A stretch of DNA of 64,000 nucleotides from Bradyrhizobium sp. CB1717 (lineage in GTDB: Bacteria > Pseudomonadota > Alphaproteobacteria > Rhizobiales > Xanthobacteraceae): the NCBI RefSeq assembly GCF_029714325.1, contig NZ_CP121666.1, positions 6,169,001-6,233,000 of the forward strand. The letters are read 5' to 3'. Shown one piece after another: positions 42,307-51,510 of the stretch. The stretch's first letter is position 1; each line of letters starts with the position of its first letter. Below the pieces are notes generated by a model that saw only the letters and a program-made list of their open reading frames with translations, searched no databases and was not told the DNA's origin. The translations under genes and the position numbers were made by a program.

Positions 42307-45168
42307 TCAGATTTCGTTTCTCATAGGGTCGCCGATGCTCCCCGTGGAAATCGGCGACGTGTACAGTTCAATGGTAGAGGACACGCCGTCAGCCACAGCG
42401 TCCATTGTTTGCCGAAGATGAGCAACCAGACGTTCCGGGCCGATGGTCAGGCACCCACCGTGTCCCCCAGGCACCTGGATGACCTCGAGTTGCGAACTGA
42501 GAGCTCGCCATGCGCGACCGTCGTGGTCGGCTGCGTAGAACGTCACAGGAACCTCGAGCGGTGCCGGAAGATATTGCGCCATTGCGAGTGAATAAGGCTC
42601 CCATAACGCGCGCGGAACCGTATCATAGGGATTGAAGACAGCATCATGCAGTTTCTTGGGATTGGTTAGAGCGGTATACAGCTGGCTAACCCTCTTGCTC
42701 GTCGACCCGTTGAAGAACTGCTCGAGCCGGACCATCAGCTGATAGGTCCAGCGGAGACTGTAAGGCGAGACTAGTCGCTTCATCGGTCTGAGGATCGCTT
42801 GCGCCGCCGCACGGGCACTAACGGTCGGCGGGTCAACCATGACGACCCTATCAACCCTGTGGCCGGCTGCCATCAGCAGGCGAGCTGCTTCGAATGCCAC
42901 AATGGCGCCGTTGCAGAAGCCCCCCAGCAGGAAAGGTCCGCTCGCCTGTCTTTCCAAGATGAGCGGCAGGCGGTCGGCAGCCATCTTCTCGATCGACGGC
43001 GGAATCGCCTCCCCGTGAAGACCATGGGGATCAATGGAATTGATGGGGTAGTCGGGCCCGAGAAGCTCCACCATCCGCTGCATAGAGGAGTGGCCGCTGA
43101 CGAGGCTCCCATTGAAGAAGTAGAGTGCAGGCCGATCGCCACTGGCATTGAATTGCAAGAAAGGGGTTGGCTGCGTGCCCGGCTCGATAGCGATTTTCAG
43201 AGCCAATTGCCGGATCGTCTCTGCCCCGAACAGGATCGTATCCGGCAGGGCACGGCCGATGCGCCGTTCGACTTCAAGGAGCATTTCCATCGCTAGAAGG
43301 GAATCGCCCCCGCTGGCAAAAAAATCGTCGTCGATCGTCAAGGCGTCGGCCTTGAGCAGCTTCCGCCACAGGGACAGCAATTCCGCTTCCAGACCCAATG
43401 GTCCCCTGTTCAGATCAGGCTCGGTCACTGCCTCCTGATGGTCGGCCGCCCTATCGATCAACTCGCGCAGCCGTCGCCGCTGAACTTTTCCCGTCGGTCC
43501 CTTTGGCAGTTGGTCGAGGATCAGAACGCGATGTGGAATCTTGAACGAGGCAAGCTCACCTTGCAGGAACTGGCGGAGCTCTGCAGTCGTCGTCTGCGTA
43601 TGGGGATGAGAAACGATCGCGGCTGCAACGTCTTCGCCGAGGCGTGGATGGCGGACTGCGAAGGCAGCGGCCTCGGCTACGGCCCGATGGCGCAGCAACG
43701 CCGATTCGACCTCGGCTGGCGCGATCTTCTCACCGCCGCGGTTGATCACTTCGCTCAGGCGCCCGTGCAAAGAAAGAAAGCCGTCTTCGTCGAGGCTACC
43801 GATGTCGCCCGTACGAAACCAGCCATGGACGAAAGCGGCTTGATTGAGCTCGGGCGCGTCCAGATAGCCGGAGAATACCGTAGGGCCACGAATCCAGATC
43901 TCGCCGCGCTCGCCCGCCGTTAGGAAATGTCCATCCTCACCGGCGATGGCCAGAGTCCCAGGCCGAGGTTGGCCGCAGGTCCCTGGCCTATTCGCGCCGG
44001 GCGGCGGCAGATTGGCGGCGATCTGCGCGGCTTCGCTGGAGCCGTAATGCTCCAGCACGGGCACGGCTAAAATGCGCTGCAGGCCGTCCAGTACGTCTGG
44101 CGGCAGCGGCGCGCCGCCCGATACGACAAACCGCAAAGTGTGCGCCGCGTGCGCATCTTTTCTCGCTTTGTCCAGCACTGCAGCATGCAGAGCTGGACCT
44201 GCCGAATACCAAGTCGGACTGAGCAAATCGAGCCACTCATCCAGCGCCACGATGGCATTATTTCCTGGGACAGCAATGCTGCCTCCGGTCAGGAGCGGTG
44301 TGAACACCGTTACTTTGAGCCCATGGGAATAGCACGGGGGCGACACGCTCAAGCAGCGGTCTTGGTGCGTCAGGCCGAACCAGGCCTGAAGACGCGCGGC
44401 CGCGGCCAGCATGTTGCTGTGGCTGAACGGAATGAGCTTTGGCTGCGCGGTCGTGCCCGACGTCTGCAGGATGAAGGCTGGCGAGTGAGGAGCAGGTTCA
44501 GCGTCGATAGCAGCGGAGTCGGCGGCCCGCACGGTGACATCAAGTCCAAGCTGGCCATATCCGACCGGAACGGCTTCGATGATGGCGATCCCACGCCGCT
44601 CGGCCGCTTGCCGCGCTTCTGTGTCACTGCCTTGCGGCACGAGAAGAGCGTTCAGCTGCAGCATGCCGAAACGCTGATCGATCTCTGCCGGAGACAGCCG
44701 CGGATCAAGAGGAACCGCAGTGCTGCAGCAAGCCACGGCCAAGATGGCGAGAACCGCCTCCGGACCGCACGGCATGAGCACCCCGATCCGAGCTCTGCAA
44801 TCGAACCCACCCACACGCAACTGCCCGCGGATGTCGTCCAACCGGCGCTGAAGATCGCCGTAAGTCAGCGGCGCAAACCTGGTGGAGACGATCGCAGTCC
44901 GTTGCGGGAACCGGCTGGCAGTCCGACCAATGACTTGACCCAGCGTGCATTGCGCGTCGGGATCTGTGCCGTCGAGGACGAACGTGATTTCCTCGGACGA
45001 CTTCGCGATCTCTCGCAGCAAATTCGTCACGGCGGGCCCTGCCATCTTCAGGGGGACGGGCAAAGCCGCCGCGAGGCCCATTGCGAAGATTACGGCCGCT
45101 TTCCTCCAAACCGCGCAACTGGCAATGAGGAGTACCTCCTCGGGATGTCTCCTTTGGGTGGGACACAA
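42307..45168 (-). CDS. NRPS-like adenylation, carrier-protein and thioesterase protein with a Cys nucleophile
   Basis: Up to 953 residues in three domains. The adenylation domain (about 65-570) carries LQTSGTTAQPKLIPFSH, EHYGSSEAAQ, WFRTGDIGSLDEDG, INRGGEKIAPAEVE and the catalytic Lys561 (LPKGPTGKVQRR). The carrier domain (590-660) has DDDFFASGGDSLLAMEMLLE with Ser623. The alpha/beta-hydrolase thioesterase (670-925) has LLGGFCNGAIVAFEAARLL, where Cys752 replaces the usual Ser, with Asp in YAADHDG and His903 in PGGHGG. There is no condensation domain. It would activate one acid, hold it on the carrier domain and release or transfer it. It follows the fusion at 45368 by 199 bases. The start is uncertain: codons at 45081 and 45045 are possible and none has a good ribosome site. 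Confidence 0.87.
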   Translation of the reverse strand: MCPTQRRHPEEVLLIASCAVWRKAAVIFAMGLAAALPVPLKMAGPAVTNLLREIAKSSEEITFVLDGTDPDAQCTLGQVIGRTASRFPQRTAIVSTRFAPLTYGDLQRRLDDIRGQLRVGGFDCRARIGVLMPCGPEAVLAILAVACCSTAVPLDPRLSPAEIDQRFGMLQLNALLVPQGSDTEARQAAERRGIAIIEAVPVGYGQLGLDVTVRAADSAAIDAEPAPHSPAFILQTSGTTAQPKLIPFSHSNMLAAAARLQAWFGLTHQDRCLSVSPPCYSHGLKVTVFTPLLTGGSIAVPGNNAIVALDEWLDLLSPTWYSAGPALHAAVLDKARKDAHAAHTLRFVVSGGAPLPPDVLDGLQRILAVPVLEHYGSSEAAQIAANLPPPGANRPGTCGQPRPGTLAIAGEDGHFLTAGERGEIWIRGPTVFSGYLDAPELNQAAFVHGWFRTGDIGSLDEDGFLSLHGRLSEVINRGGEKIAPAEVESALLRHRAVAEAAAFAVRHPRLGEDVAAAIVSHPHTQTTTAELRQFLQGELASFKIPHRVLILDQLPKGPTGKVQRRRLRELIDRAADHQEAVTEPDLNRGPLGLEAELLSLWRKLLKADALTIDDDFFASGGDSLLAMEMLLEVERRIGRALPDTILFGAETIRQLALKIAIEPGTQPTPFLQFNASGDRPALYFFNGSLVSGHSSMQRMVELLGPDYPINSIDPHGLHGEAIPPSIEKMAADRLPLILERQASGPFLLGGFCNGAIVAFEAARLLMAAGHRVDRVVMVDPPTVSARAAAQAILRPMKRLVSPYSLRWTYQLMVRLEQFFNGSTSKRVSQLYTALTNPKKLHDAVFNPYDTVPRALWEPYSLAMAQYLPAPLEVPVTFYAADHDGRAWRALSSQLEVIQVPGGHGGCLTIGPERLVAHLRQTMDAVADGVSSTIELYTSPISTGSIGDPMRNEI

Positions 45169-45367
45169 GCGGATACGAGGTGTGACCCGTGGAGTCCGCT
45201 AAGGCTGTTATCGGACTGCAGACGGAGGTCGGTCAGATTGTCCCGCGATCCGCCGACACGAGCCCTATTGAGCCCGCAAGGGCTGGTCGATCCGCCCTTT
45301 TTTGCGGAAATCAGAGGCATGTCGCAAACGCCAGCGAATCTACGTCCGCGGGCGCAGAGTCATCCGT

Positions 45368-48325
45368 CTACGGCTCGAATTTGAATTCAATACATTCTGC
45401 GCCACCAATCGCTGCAGACTTTTCGCGGGATCTTTCCTGGATTGGGCCCCGGGTTCCCCATGGACCCGTTGTAATATTCTTCAGAACGATTTTGGCTGGA
45501 TTGCCCATTACGATGGATCCCGCTGGCACATTTTGCAAAACGACGCTGTTTGGTGACACAATGCAATTATTTCCGATTTGAACTCCTGGCATTATCAATG
45601 AACCCGCTCCGATTAAGCAGTTGTCGCCAATAAAAACGTCCTTGTACTTTCCGTTTACGAAATCATGACTAAGGATTGCAGATCGAAAAGCAACCGCAGT
45701 ATTCTTACCAATGTGCACACCAGAGGGATTTACCTTATCAAGTTTTGCGCTAAGCGAGATGCGTGTCCCCTTTTTGATATCCATTTTCCAAACCAAAACA
45801 AAATACAACCGCCTCAATTCATAGTTGAGCAAAGCTAACTTAGATCTAACAAGCGAGATCATCGGTATTGGCATATTATCACTCCGAACAATACTAACTG
45901 TCGCAATTGTCGCGCGCTCGACTCGCGCCTCCTCGAGGAAGCGGCAGACCGGCTCCTGGTCGTCCGGACCCGAACCAGCCTGCTGCGCCGCCATTGCCCC
46001 AGCGCCGGTGGACAGTACCGTGGCCATGGCTTCGACCGACTGCGCCGACAGAAAGGCCGAAAGCGGCATGGGACGCCCAGCATAGCCCTCGATCTCAAGC
46101 AGCAGGTTCACCAGTGCCAGCGAGTCCGCGCCGAGGCCGAGAAGATTCTCGGACCAGCCGATGGGCGAGACGCCCAGCATGTGCTCGCAGATCGCCTGCA
46201 GCTCCCGCCGCAGCCGGTCACCATCCCGGATCACCCCACCGGCCGGCGCCGGCCCGCGCGATGCCCTGATGGCCGGAGGCGCCCGGAGAACTGGGTGCTC
46301 GGCAATCGTTTTGAGGCATTCCGGGTTCTGCAAGGCATCACGGTTCCGCACAGGGCGGCCGTTCACCGCATCCCGCGCCGCCGCCTCGGACCGCTTGCCG
46401 CTAAAGGTGACGGGAAGTGCCGCGACCTGTGCGATGCGCGCCGGCGCGAAGGCGGGAGAGCCGCAGCGCGCAAGCTCCGAGCGGATGTGCTTCGCCAGCA
46501 TGTCGTCGATCACCAGGCCTTCGCGCAGCACGATCAGCAAAATCATGCGCGAGCCGCCCGCCTCCTCCTCGGCCTGCTGCTCGACCGCCATTGCCTCGCG
46601 GATCTCCTCGATGTTGTCCAGGATCCGGTAAATCTCCGCGGTGCCGATGCGGATGCCGCGCACGTTAAGAACGCCGTCGGAACGACCATGCAGCCGCCAG
46701 CCGCCTTGGGGAGTAACCTCGATAAGATCGCCATGCGTCCAGAAGCCGGGGTTCTGGGCGAAGTAGGCGGCATGGAAACGCGTGCCGTCGGCGTCACCGT
46801 GAAAGCCGAGCGGGCGGGAGGGAAAAGGATTGGCGCAGACCAGCTCGCCGATGCCCGCCTCCGGATCGTCGGGCCGCGGCAGCGAGCGGACATCGAGGCC
46901 AAGGCTGCGGCATTGTATCTCTCCGCGACGGATGGGCAGGTTCGGATTGCCCAGCACAAAGCAGCCAATAATGTCGGTGCCGCCGGAGATCGACTGCAGT
47001 GGCACCGCTCCATTCACTTCATCCCGAACCCAGTCGTACTGACGGGGATATAAGATCGAGCCCGTAGAGAGCACAGCCCGCAGAGCGGAAAGGTCGAACG
47101 CCCGCCCCGGAGAAAAGCGCCTCTGCTCGCAAAAGTGTAGATAGCCCGGATTGGTGCCGAACACGGTCACACGTTCCTCGGCGACGATCCGCCAGAAGGT
47201 GTCCGGCCCTTCGAGCGGCCCATCGTAGAGAACGAGCTCCACGCCGGAGGCGAGCGCGGAGAGCTGCCAATTCCACATCATCCAGCCGCAGGAGGTCTGG
47301 AATAACAGCTTGTCGCCCGGGGCGAGATCGCAGTGCAACCGGTGCTCCTTCACATGCTCCAGCAGAGTGCCACCAGCGCCATGCTGGATGCATTTCGGCG
47401 GCCCCGTAGTACCGGAGGAGAACATCGTGAACAGGGGCTGATTGAATGGAAAACGCAGCCAGCCCGGTCCCTCCTCGTCACCAACGGCATCGCAGAAGAG
47501 ATCGGCGAACCTGTGCAAGGGCACCGTCCTCTCGCCGGCCGGAAGAGAGCCGTTGTCCAGCGCAACGATCGCGGCGAGGCTCGGTAGACCGGCCGCCGCA
47601 CCGGCGACACGCTCGGCGACGGGGGCCCCCGCGTCCCACGGCTTCGCCCCGAGACATCCGAATAGCACTACGGGATCTAAGGGGGCGAAGCGCGCGAGGA
47701 TGGCTGGCACGCCCATGTCCGGCGCGCAGCTGGCGAAGGTCGCGCCAACGGCAGCGGTGGCGAGCGCGGCAATGACCACTTCCGCATTGTTGCGTGCGAT
47801 AGCCGCAACATGGTCGCCACGACGCACACCCAACCGCTGTAACGATGACGCCAGCCCGACTACCGCAACGCGCAGCGCGCCGCGCGTGAACCTCTCCCGG
47901 CTACCGCCCCCATGGCAGGCCGTCAGGACGGGTTGGTCTGGACTACCGGCGAGGAGGCACTCGGTGTAGTTAAGACGGAGATCCGGGAAAAAGCGGGCGG
48001 TCTCGCAGGCATCGCCGACACAGATCGGCTCGACTGCGCCCTCCCGAGGTAGGTCGCACCACTCCAGGAAGAGGCGCCAAAAGCTGCGGAACTCCTTCAC
48101 CGAGAAACGGTCCATCGCAGCATGATCGGACAGGTTCTGCCCCGTCCGAGCCTCGCACCATTGCCTGAAGGCGGTCAGCTGCGAATGCGCGACAGCCCCG
48201 TCATCGGGACGGTACACCACTTCCTCTCCCGTTCCGGCAGAGGAACGACCGTTGCGCAAAACCTCAGTCAGCGGATCGGCAAAAGCTCCTGGCTGGGTGA
48301 GTTGGACAACGTTAGCGTCGGTCAT
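45368..48325 (-). CDS. Acetoacetyl-CoA-synthetase-like, carrier-protein and hexapeptide acyltransferase fusion
   Basis: 985 residues in three domains. Residues 1-655 are an acetoacetyl-CoA synthetase-type adenylating enzyme. Signs are FRSFWRLFLEWCDLP and FTMFSSGTTGPPKCIQHGAG, then QSISGGTDIIGCFVLGNPN, FWTHGDLIEVT and catalytic Lys644 in VTFSGKRSEAAAR. Residues 700-772 are a carrier domain (ENLLGLGADSLALVNLLLEI, Ser735). Residues 845-955 are a left-handed beta-helix acyltransferase (IGKNTAVAFRSAILSHDF, FIGDNCLIGAGSLIMPGVQI, PAGSIVMGNPAKIVLKN). I infer that a short 3-oxo or 3-hydroxy acid is activated, loaded on the built-in carrier and transferred to a sugar hydroxyl or amine. The third-domain DNA is far AT-richer (about 42-45% GC where counted) than the first (about 72% at one sampled spot), so it was probably joined recently. 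Confidence 0.88.
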   Translation of the reverse strand: MTDANVVQLTQPGAFADPLTEVLRNGRSSAGTGEEVVYRPDDGAVAHSQLTAFRQWCEARTGQNLSDHAAMDRFSVKEFRSFWRLFLEWCDLPREGAVEPICVGDACETARFFPDLRLNYTECLLAGSPDQPVLTACHGGGSRERFTRGALRVAVVGLASSLQRLGVRRGDHVAAIARNNAEVVIAALATAAVGATFASCAPDMGVPAILARFAPLDPVVLFGCLGAKPWDAGAPVAERVAGAAAGLPSLAAIVALDNGSLPAGERTVPLHRFADLFCDAVGDEEGPGWLRFPFNQPLFTMFSSGTTGPPKCIQHGAGGTLLEHVKEHRLHCDLAPGDKLLFQTSCGWMMWNWQLSALASGVELVLYDGPLEGPDTFWRIVAEERVTVFGTNPGYLHFCEQRRFSPGRAFDLSALRAVLSTGSILYPRQYDWVRDEVNGAVPLQSISGGTDIIGCFVLGNPNLPIRRGEIQCRSLGLDVRSLPRPDDPEAGIGELVCANPFPSRPLGFHGDADGTRFHAAYFAQNPGFWTHGDLIEVTPQGGWRLHGRSDGVLNVRGIRIGTAEIYRILDNIEEIREAMAVEQQAEEEAGGSRMILLIVLREGLVIDDMLAKHIRSELARCGSPAFAPARIAQVAALPVTFSGKRSEAAARDAVNGRPVRNRDALQNPECLKTIAEHPVLRAPPAIRASRGPAPAGGVIRDGDRLRRELQAICEHMLGVSPIGWSENLLGLGADSLALVNLLLEIEGYAGRPMPLSAFLSAQSVEAMATVLSTGAGAMAAQQAGSGPDDQEPVCRFLEEARVERATIATVSIVRSDNMPIPMISLVRSKLALLNYELRRLYFVLVWKMDIKKGTRISLSAKLDKVNPSGVHIGKNTAVAFRSAILSHDFVNGKYKDVFIGDNCLIGAGSLIMPGVQIGNNCIVSPNSVVLQNVPAGSIVMGNPAKIVLKNITTGPWGTRGPIQERSREKSAAIGGAECIEFKFEP

Positions 48326-48659
48326 GGCGTAGCACTCCTTCGGTGGAGAAGTGGGAGGCTTCGAACACCCCCAAATACGCTCATGCCGTCACCAATTTTC
48401 GCCCATAGCTTGCCGGATCTCTAGCTCACGCTCGCTGCGGGTCGAACGCAACAGCCCCGATGGATTACTCCCTCCGGTTTCGTCGCTTCAGTATGGCCAA
48501 TCGTCAGGGATAGCTCTCGAGTCAAATGCTCGGATCTCGGATTGGCGAGGTCGGCACTGTCGCCATGGTGAGAACTCAGCGCGGTCGCAATCTGCCAGCG
48601 CCACCTGAGTTCCGATGTCGACGACGCCGAAAGGTCCGGTGCCGAGCTGCGCGTTGCGG
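48326..48659. other. Gap upstream of the fusion gene
   Basis: No gene is supported. It should contain the leftward promoter of the two carrier-protein enzymes. Its right part may be degraded IS3 sequence upstream of the recognisable transposase fragment. Confidence 0.35.
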
Positions 48660-49081
48660 CGGTTGGCGGCGGCAGGGCCAAGACCATCGTCAGCGACAAC
48701 GGCACGGAGCTGACCAGCAACGCCATTCTGAGCTGGGCCGACCAAAGCAAGGTCGGCTGGCACTACATCGCACCAGGCAAGCCAATGCAGAACGCCTTCG
48801 TCGAAAGCTTCAACGGCCGTTTGCGCGACGAGTTTCTGAACGAGACCTGTTCACGTCTCTGATGCAGGCCCGTCTGGCGCTCGAGGACTGGCGGCGCGAC
48901 TACAACCATGTGCGACCTCATTCGCGGATCGGTTGGCTGGCGCCCGCGGTCTACGCCGCAAACTTCTCACCGCAATCGCGGCCAAGGCGCTGCGCTCCGC
49001 AATGGCTCCGCGCCTTGGCCCCTTGCTCCAACTGTGCAAAACTCCCTCAGCGAACCTGGATAAGAGCCGGGGGCAACGTCA
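48660..49081 (+). mobile_element. IS3-family element, 3' part with right end (left copy)
   Basis: The rightward sequence encodes the C-terminal catalytic part of an IS3-family OrfB: TIVSDNGTELTSNAILSWAD, WHYIAPGKPMQNAFVESFNG, RLRDEFLNET. Near 48852 one base is missing and the frame stops. The next frame continues LFTSLMQARLALEDWRRDYN and HVRPHSRIGWLAP. The right end is preserved: 49053-49081 is the complement of a TGACGTTGCC...TTATCCAGGTT terminus that matches the left end of a second copy at 49934. The 5' part is gone. Confidence 0.75.
49053..49081. repeat. Right terminal inverted repeat of the left IS3 copy
   Basis: Its reverse complement starts TGACGTTGCCCCC and ends TTATCCAGGTT. The left end at 49934 reads TGACGTTGCCTCC ... 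TTATCCAGGTT. The outer ten bases and the inner eleven agree. The two ends face each other across the methyltransferase gene. Confidence 0.7.
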
Positions 49082-49103
49082 CTGATTTTAGAGGAGCTTA
49101 GTG

Positions 49104-49868
49104 ATGCGGTTTGAAGAAATCCGGGAGTTGCTTGGTAACATACCATTTATTAGCCCCGAACGGGGACATGTCCTCTACCAACACATTCGACAACATAAGC
49201 CTCAACATGTTCTCGAACTAGGGATCGGCCACGGCGTCAGTAGCTGTTATATGGCGGCAGCTCTTCATGAAAATGGTGCAGGACACCTGACTTGTGTTGA
49301 TTTGATTGACGCAGCATTTTTTCCATCTGCTGAAGAATTGGTGAGCCGGGCAAATTTGACGTCTTTTGTGTCCATCGTTCGCGAAAAGTCATCTTATACT
49401 TGGTATCTAAAAAACCTGATTGAGAAGCGTACTCCTGCTGGCGGAATCTGCGAGCCGCAGTTTGATTTCTGCTTTATCGACGGACCTAAAAACTGGACCA
49501 TAGATGGAGCCGCGTTTTTCATGGTCGATAAACTTATGAAAGCAGGCGGTTGGATCATTTTTGATGATTATGATTGGACCTACAACTCCGTTTATGAACC
49601 TAAAACAGGGGGAACTAGCTGCGATGGCATCAATATACCGGAGTTGGCTGAGGACGAGAGGACCCAACCGCATATTGAGGCGATATTTCGTCTCCTGGTT
49701 ACCCAGCATCCAAATTACGGAGCTTTCCGGATAGATGGAAACACCTGGGCGTGGGCACAGAAAGTCCAGTCTAACGACCGTAAAATCAGTCTGACCTACA
49801 CTCCAGATTTCCGTTACAGTTTCTTTTCAAGATTACGCTCCCTATACAAGAGATTTCGTTTGAGCTGA
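49104..49868 (+). CDS. Class I SAM-dependent methyltransferase (AT-rich, IS-flanked)
   Basis: A 254-residue methyltransferase. The SAM-binding motif I is HVLELGIGHGVSSCYMAAAL. The acidic end of strand beta-2 is HLTCVDLID, and FDFCFIDGPKNW and GGWIIFDDYDWTY follow, as in the Methyltransf_24 type. The ATG at 49104 has GAGGAG seven bases upstream. Base composition is far more AT-rich than the neighbours (about 42% GC in a 60-base sample). The gene lies exactly between the right end of one IS3 copy and the left end of another, so it was probably brought in as cargo. Its context suggests sugar or polysaccharide methylation, but the substrate is not visible. Confidence 0.87.
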   Translation: MRFEEIRELLGNIPFISPERGHVLYQHIRQHKPQHVLELGIGHGVSSCYMAAALHENGAGHLTCVDLIDAAFFPSAEELVSRANLTSFVSIVREKSSYTWYLKNLIEKRTPAGGICEPQFDFCFIDGPKNWTIDGAAFFMVDKLMKAGGWIIFDDYDWTYNSVYEPKTGGTSCDGINIPELAEDERTQPHIEAIFRLLVTQHPNYGAFRIDGNTWAWAQKVQSNDRKISLTYTPDFRYSFFSRLRSLYKRFRLS

Positions 49869-49933
49869 CCTGACGGCCGCATCGAACTCGACAACAATAC
49901 GATCGTCCTCAGCGCGAGACCGGCTGCTGGGTC

Positions 49934-49963
49934 TGACGTTGCCTCCTTGGTTTTATCCAGGTT
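49934..49963. repeat. Left terminal inverted repeat of the right IS3 copy
   Basis: It begins TGACGTTGCCTCC and ends TTATCCAGGTT, pairing with the right end at 49053-49081. This shows that both relics belong to the same IS type and lie in the same orientation. Confidence 0.7.
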
Positions 49964-50505
49964 GAACTGGAGTCTGGCCCCTGAAGGAGGACCAGACGAT
50001 GAAGCGGAAGCGGTTTACGGAAGAGCAGATCATCGGGATTTTGCGGGAGCACGAGCTGGGTACGAAGACAGCCGATCTGTGCCGCAAGCATTGAAGAAGC
50101 TGTTGGCGAACTCGATGCTGGATAACGCCGCGCTGAAGGATCTGCTGTCAAAAAAATGGTGACGCCCGCTGTGAAGCGAGAGGCCGTCGCCGATCTGCGG
50201 CAAGCGCACGAGATGAGCGAGCGGCGGGCGTGCCGGGTGATCGGCTGCGGACGCTCGCCAAGGAACGGCGGCGCTTCGGCTATCGCCGGCTCCACGTCCT
50301 GTTGGCGCCGCGAAGGGTTCGTCGTAAACCATCTATCGGGAAGAACGGCTGATGGTGCGCAAGCGGGGCGGCCGCAAGAGAGCTCTGGGAACGCGGGTGC
50401 CAATCCCTGTCCCGCTGCGACCCAATGACCGCTGGTCGCTCGACTTCGCTTCCGATCAGTTAGCCTGTGGCCGGCGTCTTCGCATCCTGGCGGTTTTCGA
50501 CGGCC
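49934..50505 (+). mobile_element. IS3-family element, 5' part with left end (right copy)
   Basis: The left terminus is 49934-49963. OrfA starts at 49999 after AAGGAGG and reads MKRKRFTEEQIIGILREHEL, then GTKTADLCRKH. It is broken there: the next part, KKLLANSMLDNAALKDLLSK, is in another frame, so the internal GISEATFYNWK-type segment is deleted. OrfB fragments follow: VKREAVADLRQAHEMSERRA, YRRLHVLL-like pieces and RWSLDFASDQLACGRRLRIL. Similarity ends near 50500, where IS630 sequence begins. Confidence 0.72.
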
Positions 50506-50515
50506 GGATCTTGCC

Positions 50516-50908
50516 GCGCTTGACGTCGCCTCGGGGTTCGTCATCGGCAAATGCTACAAGCGGCACAGGGCAGTCGAATTCTAGAAGTTTTTAAAAGAGA
50601 TCGATGATGCCCAAGTCCCTGACGGCCTCGATGTCCATATCGTCATGGACAACTACGCCACCCACAAGACACCCAGGATCAAAGCGTGGCTTGCTCGCCG
50701 GTTGCACTATCATGTCCACTTCACACCAACTTCCGCGTCATGGATAAATCAGGTCGAGAGTTGGTTCGCTGAACTCACTAGAAAGCAGATCCAGCGAGGT
50801 GTTCACACCTCCGTCAGGCAGCTCGAGGCCGACATCCGTACCTTCATCGACCTGCACAACAGAAACCCGAAGCCCTTCAAATGGACCAAGTCAGCCGATC
50901 AGTTCATG
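50516..50908 (+). mobile_element. IS630-family transposase relic
   Basis: One frame reads LDVASGFVIGKCYKRHRAVE, then a TAG at 50582. It continues in the same frame with PDGLDVHIVMDNYATHKTPR, FTPTSASWINQVESWFAELT and ADIRTFIDLHNRNPKPFKWT. These are the DDE C-terminal half of IS630-type transposases. The N-terminal half is absent and no ends were found. It abuts the IS3 relic on the left. Confidence 0.75.
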
Positions 50909-51086
50909 ATCGGTCGAGATGTCGCGCCGCGGGTATCATGTTTCCGTATCATATTAGCCTACGCTTCGGTTCGAGCTCTGCAACAGGCGTTGTCGTCGCC
51001 GCTATCACAGCAGACTCGCCGCCAATCGCCCAAAACTTTTAGCGCCTTGATTCAATTCGCCGCAGGCTCTCAAACCAAGGACCAGC

Positions 51087-51460
51087 ATGCAGACCGCCGA
51101 GTTGACGGCGGTCGTCAAGATGCTCGAGCAGCACGCTGCACGGCACGCGCTCGAAACGCTTGCGTAGCGATACTGAGCGATGAACAGATTGCCTTCGTGC
51201 TCAACGAGATCGCGACCGGTGCAGCAGCAGCCGAGGCGGAACTGGCGGAAGCGGCCGGCACGGAGAAGACGAAGCGAGCGCCGCAGCCGCGCAAGGAGTT
51301 CGGCGCGCTTCTGGAGGTCGAGACCATCATCGAGCCGGAGGTTGCCTGGTTGCGAAGGGTTGGAGAAGGTCCTGGTCGGCGAGGACGGGTTGAAGCGCCT
51401 GGTCGTGGCGCCGGTGAAATTCCGCCTGATTGTGACGTGCCGCCCGAAAGGCGGAAATAG
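51087..51460 (+). mobile_element. IS66-family transposase relic
   Basis: Rightward frames give pieces of the N-terminal part of an IS66 TnpC: TAELTAVVKMLEQHAARHAL, KTKRAPQPRKEFGALLEVET and VAPVKFRLIVTCRPK. The last matches the segment after the zinc-finger region. Frame changes occur near 51170 and 51350. The DDE domain is missing. Confidence 0.6.
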
Positions 51461-51510
51461 CCCAAGAGACCGACACTTGATAGACATGACGCGTCGCTAG
51501 AGGCCGCAGA

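Noticed and set aside
44140..45384. A 414-codon rightward frame
   Set aside because: It is antisense to the adenylation domain of the NRPS-like protein, with no domain of its own.
50516..51460. A single long rightward gene of about 270 codons starting near 50645
   Set aside because: The frame joins an IS630 C-terminus to IS66 fragments by chance, so it is not one protein.
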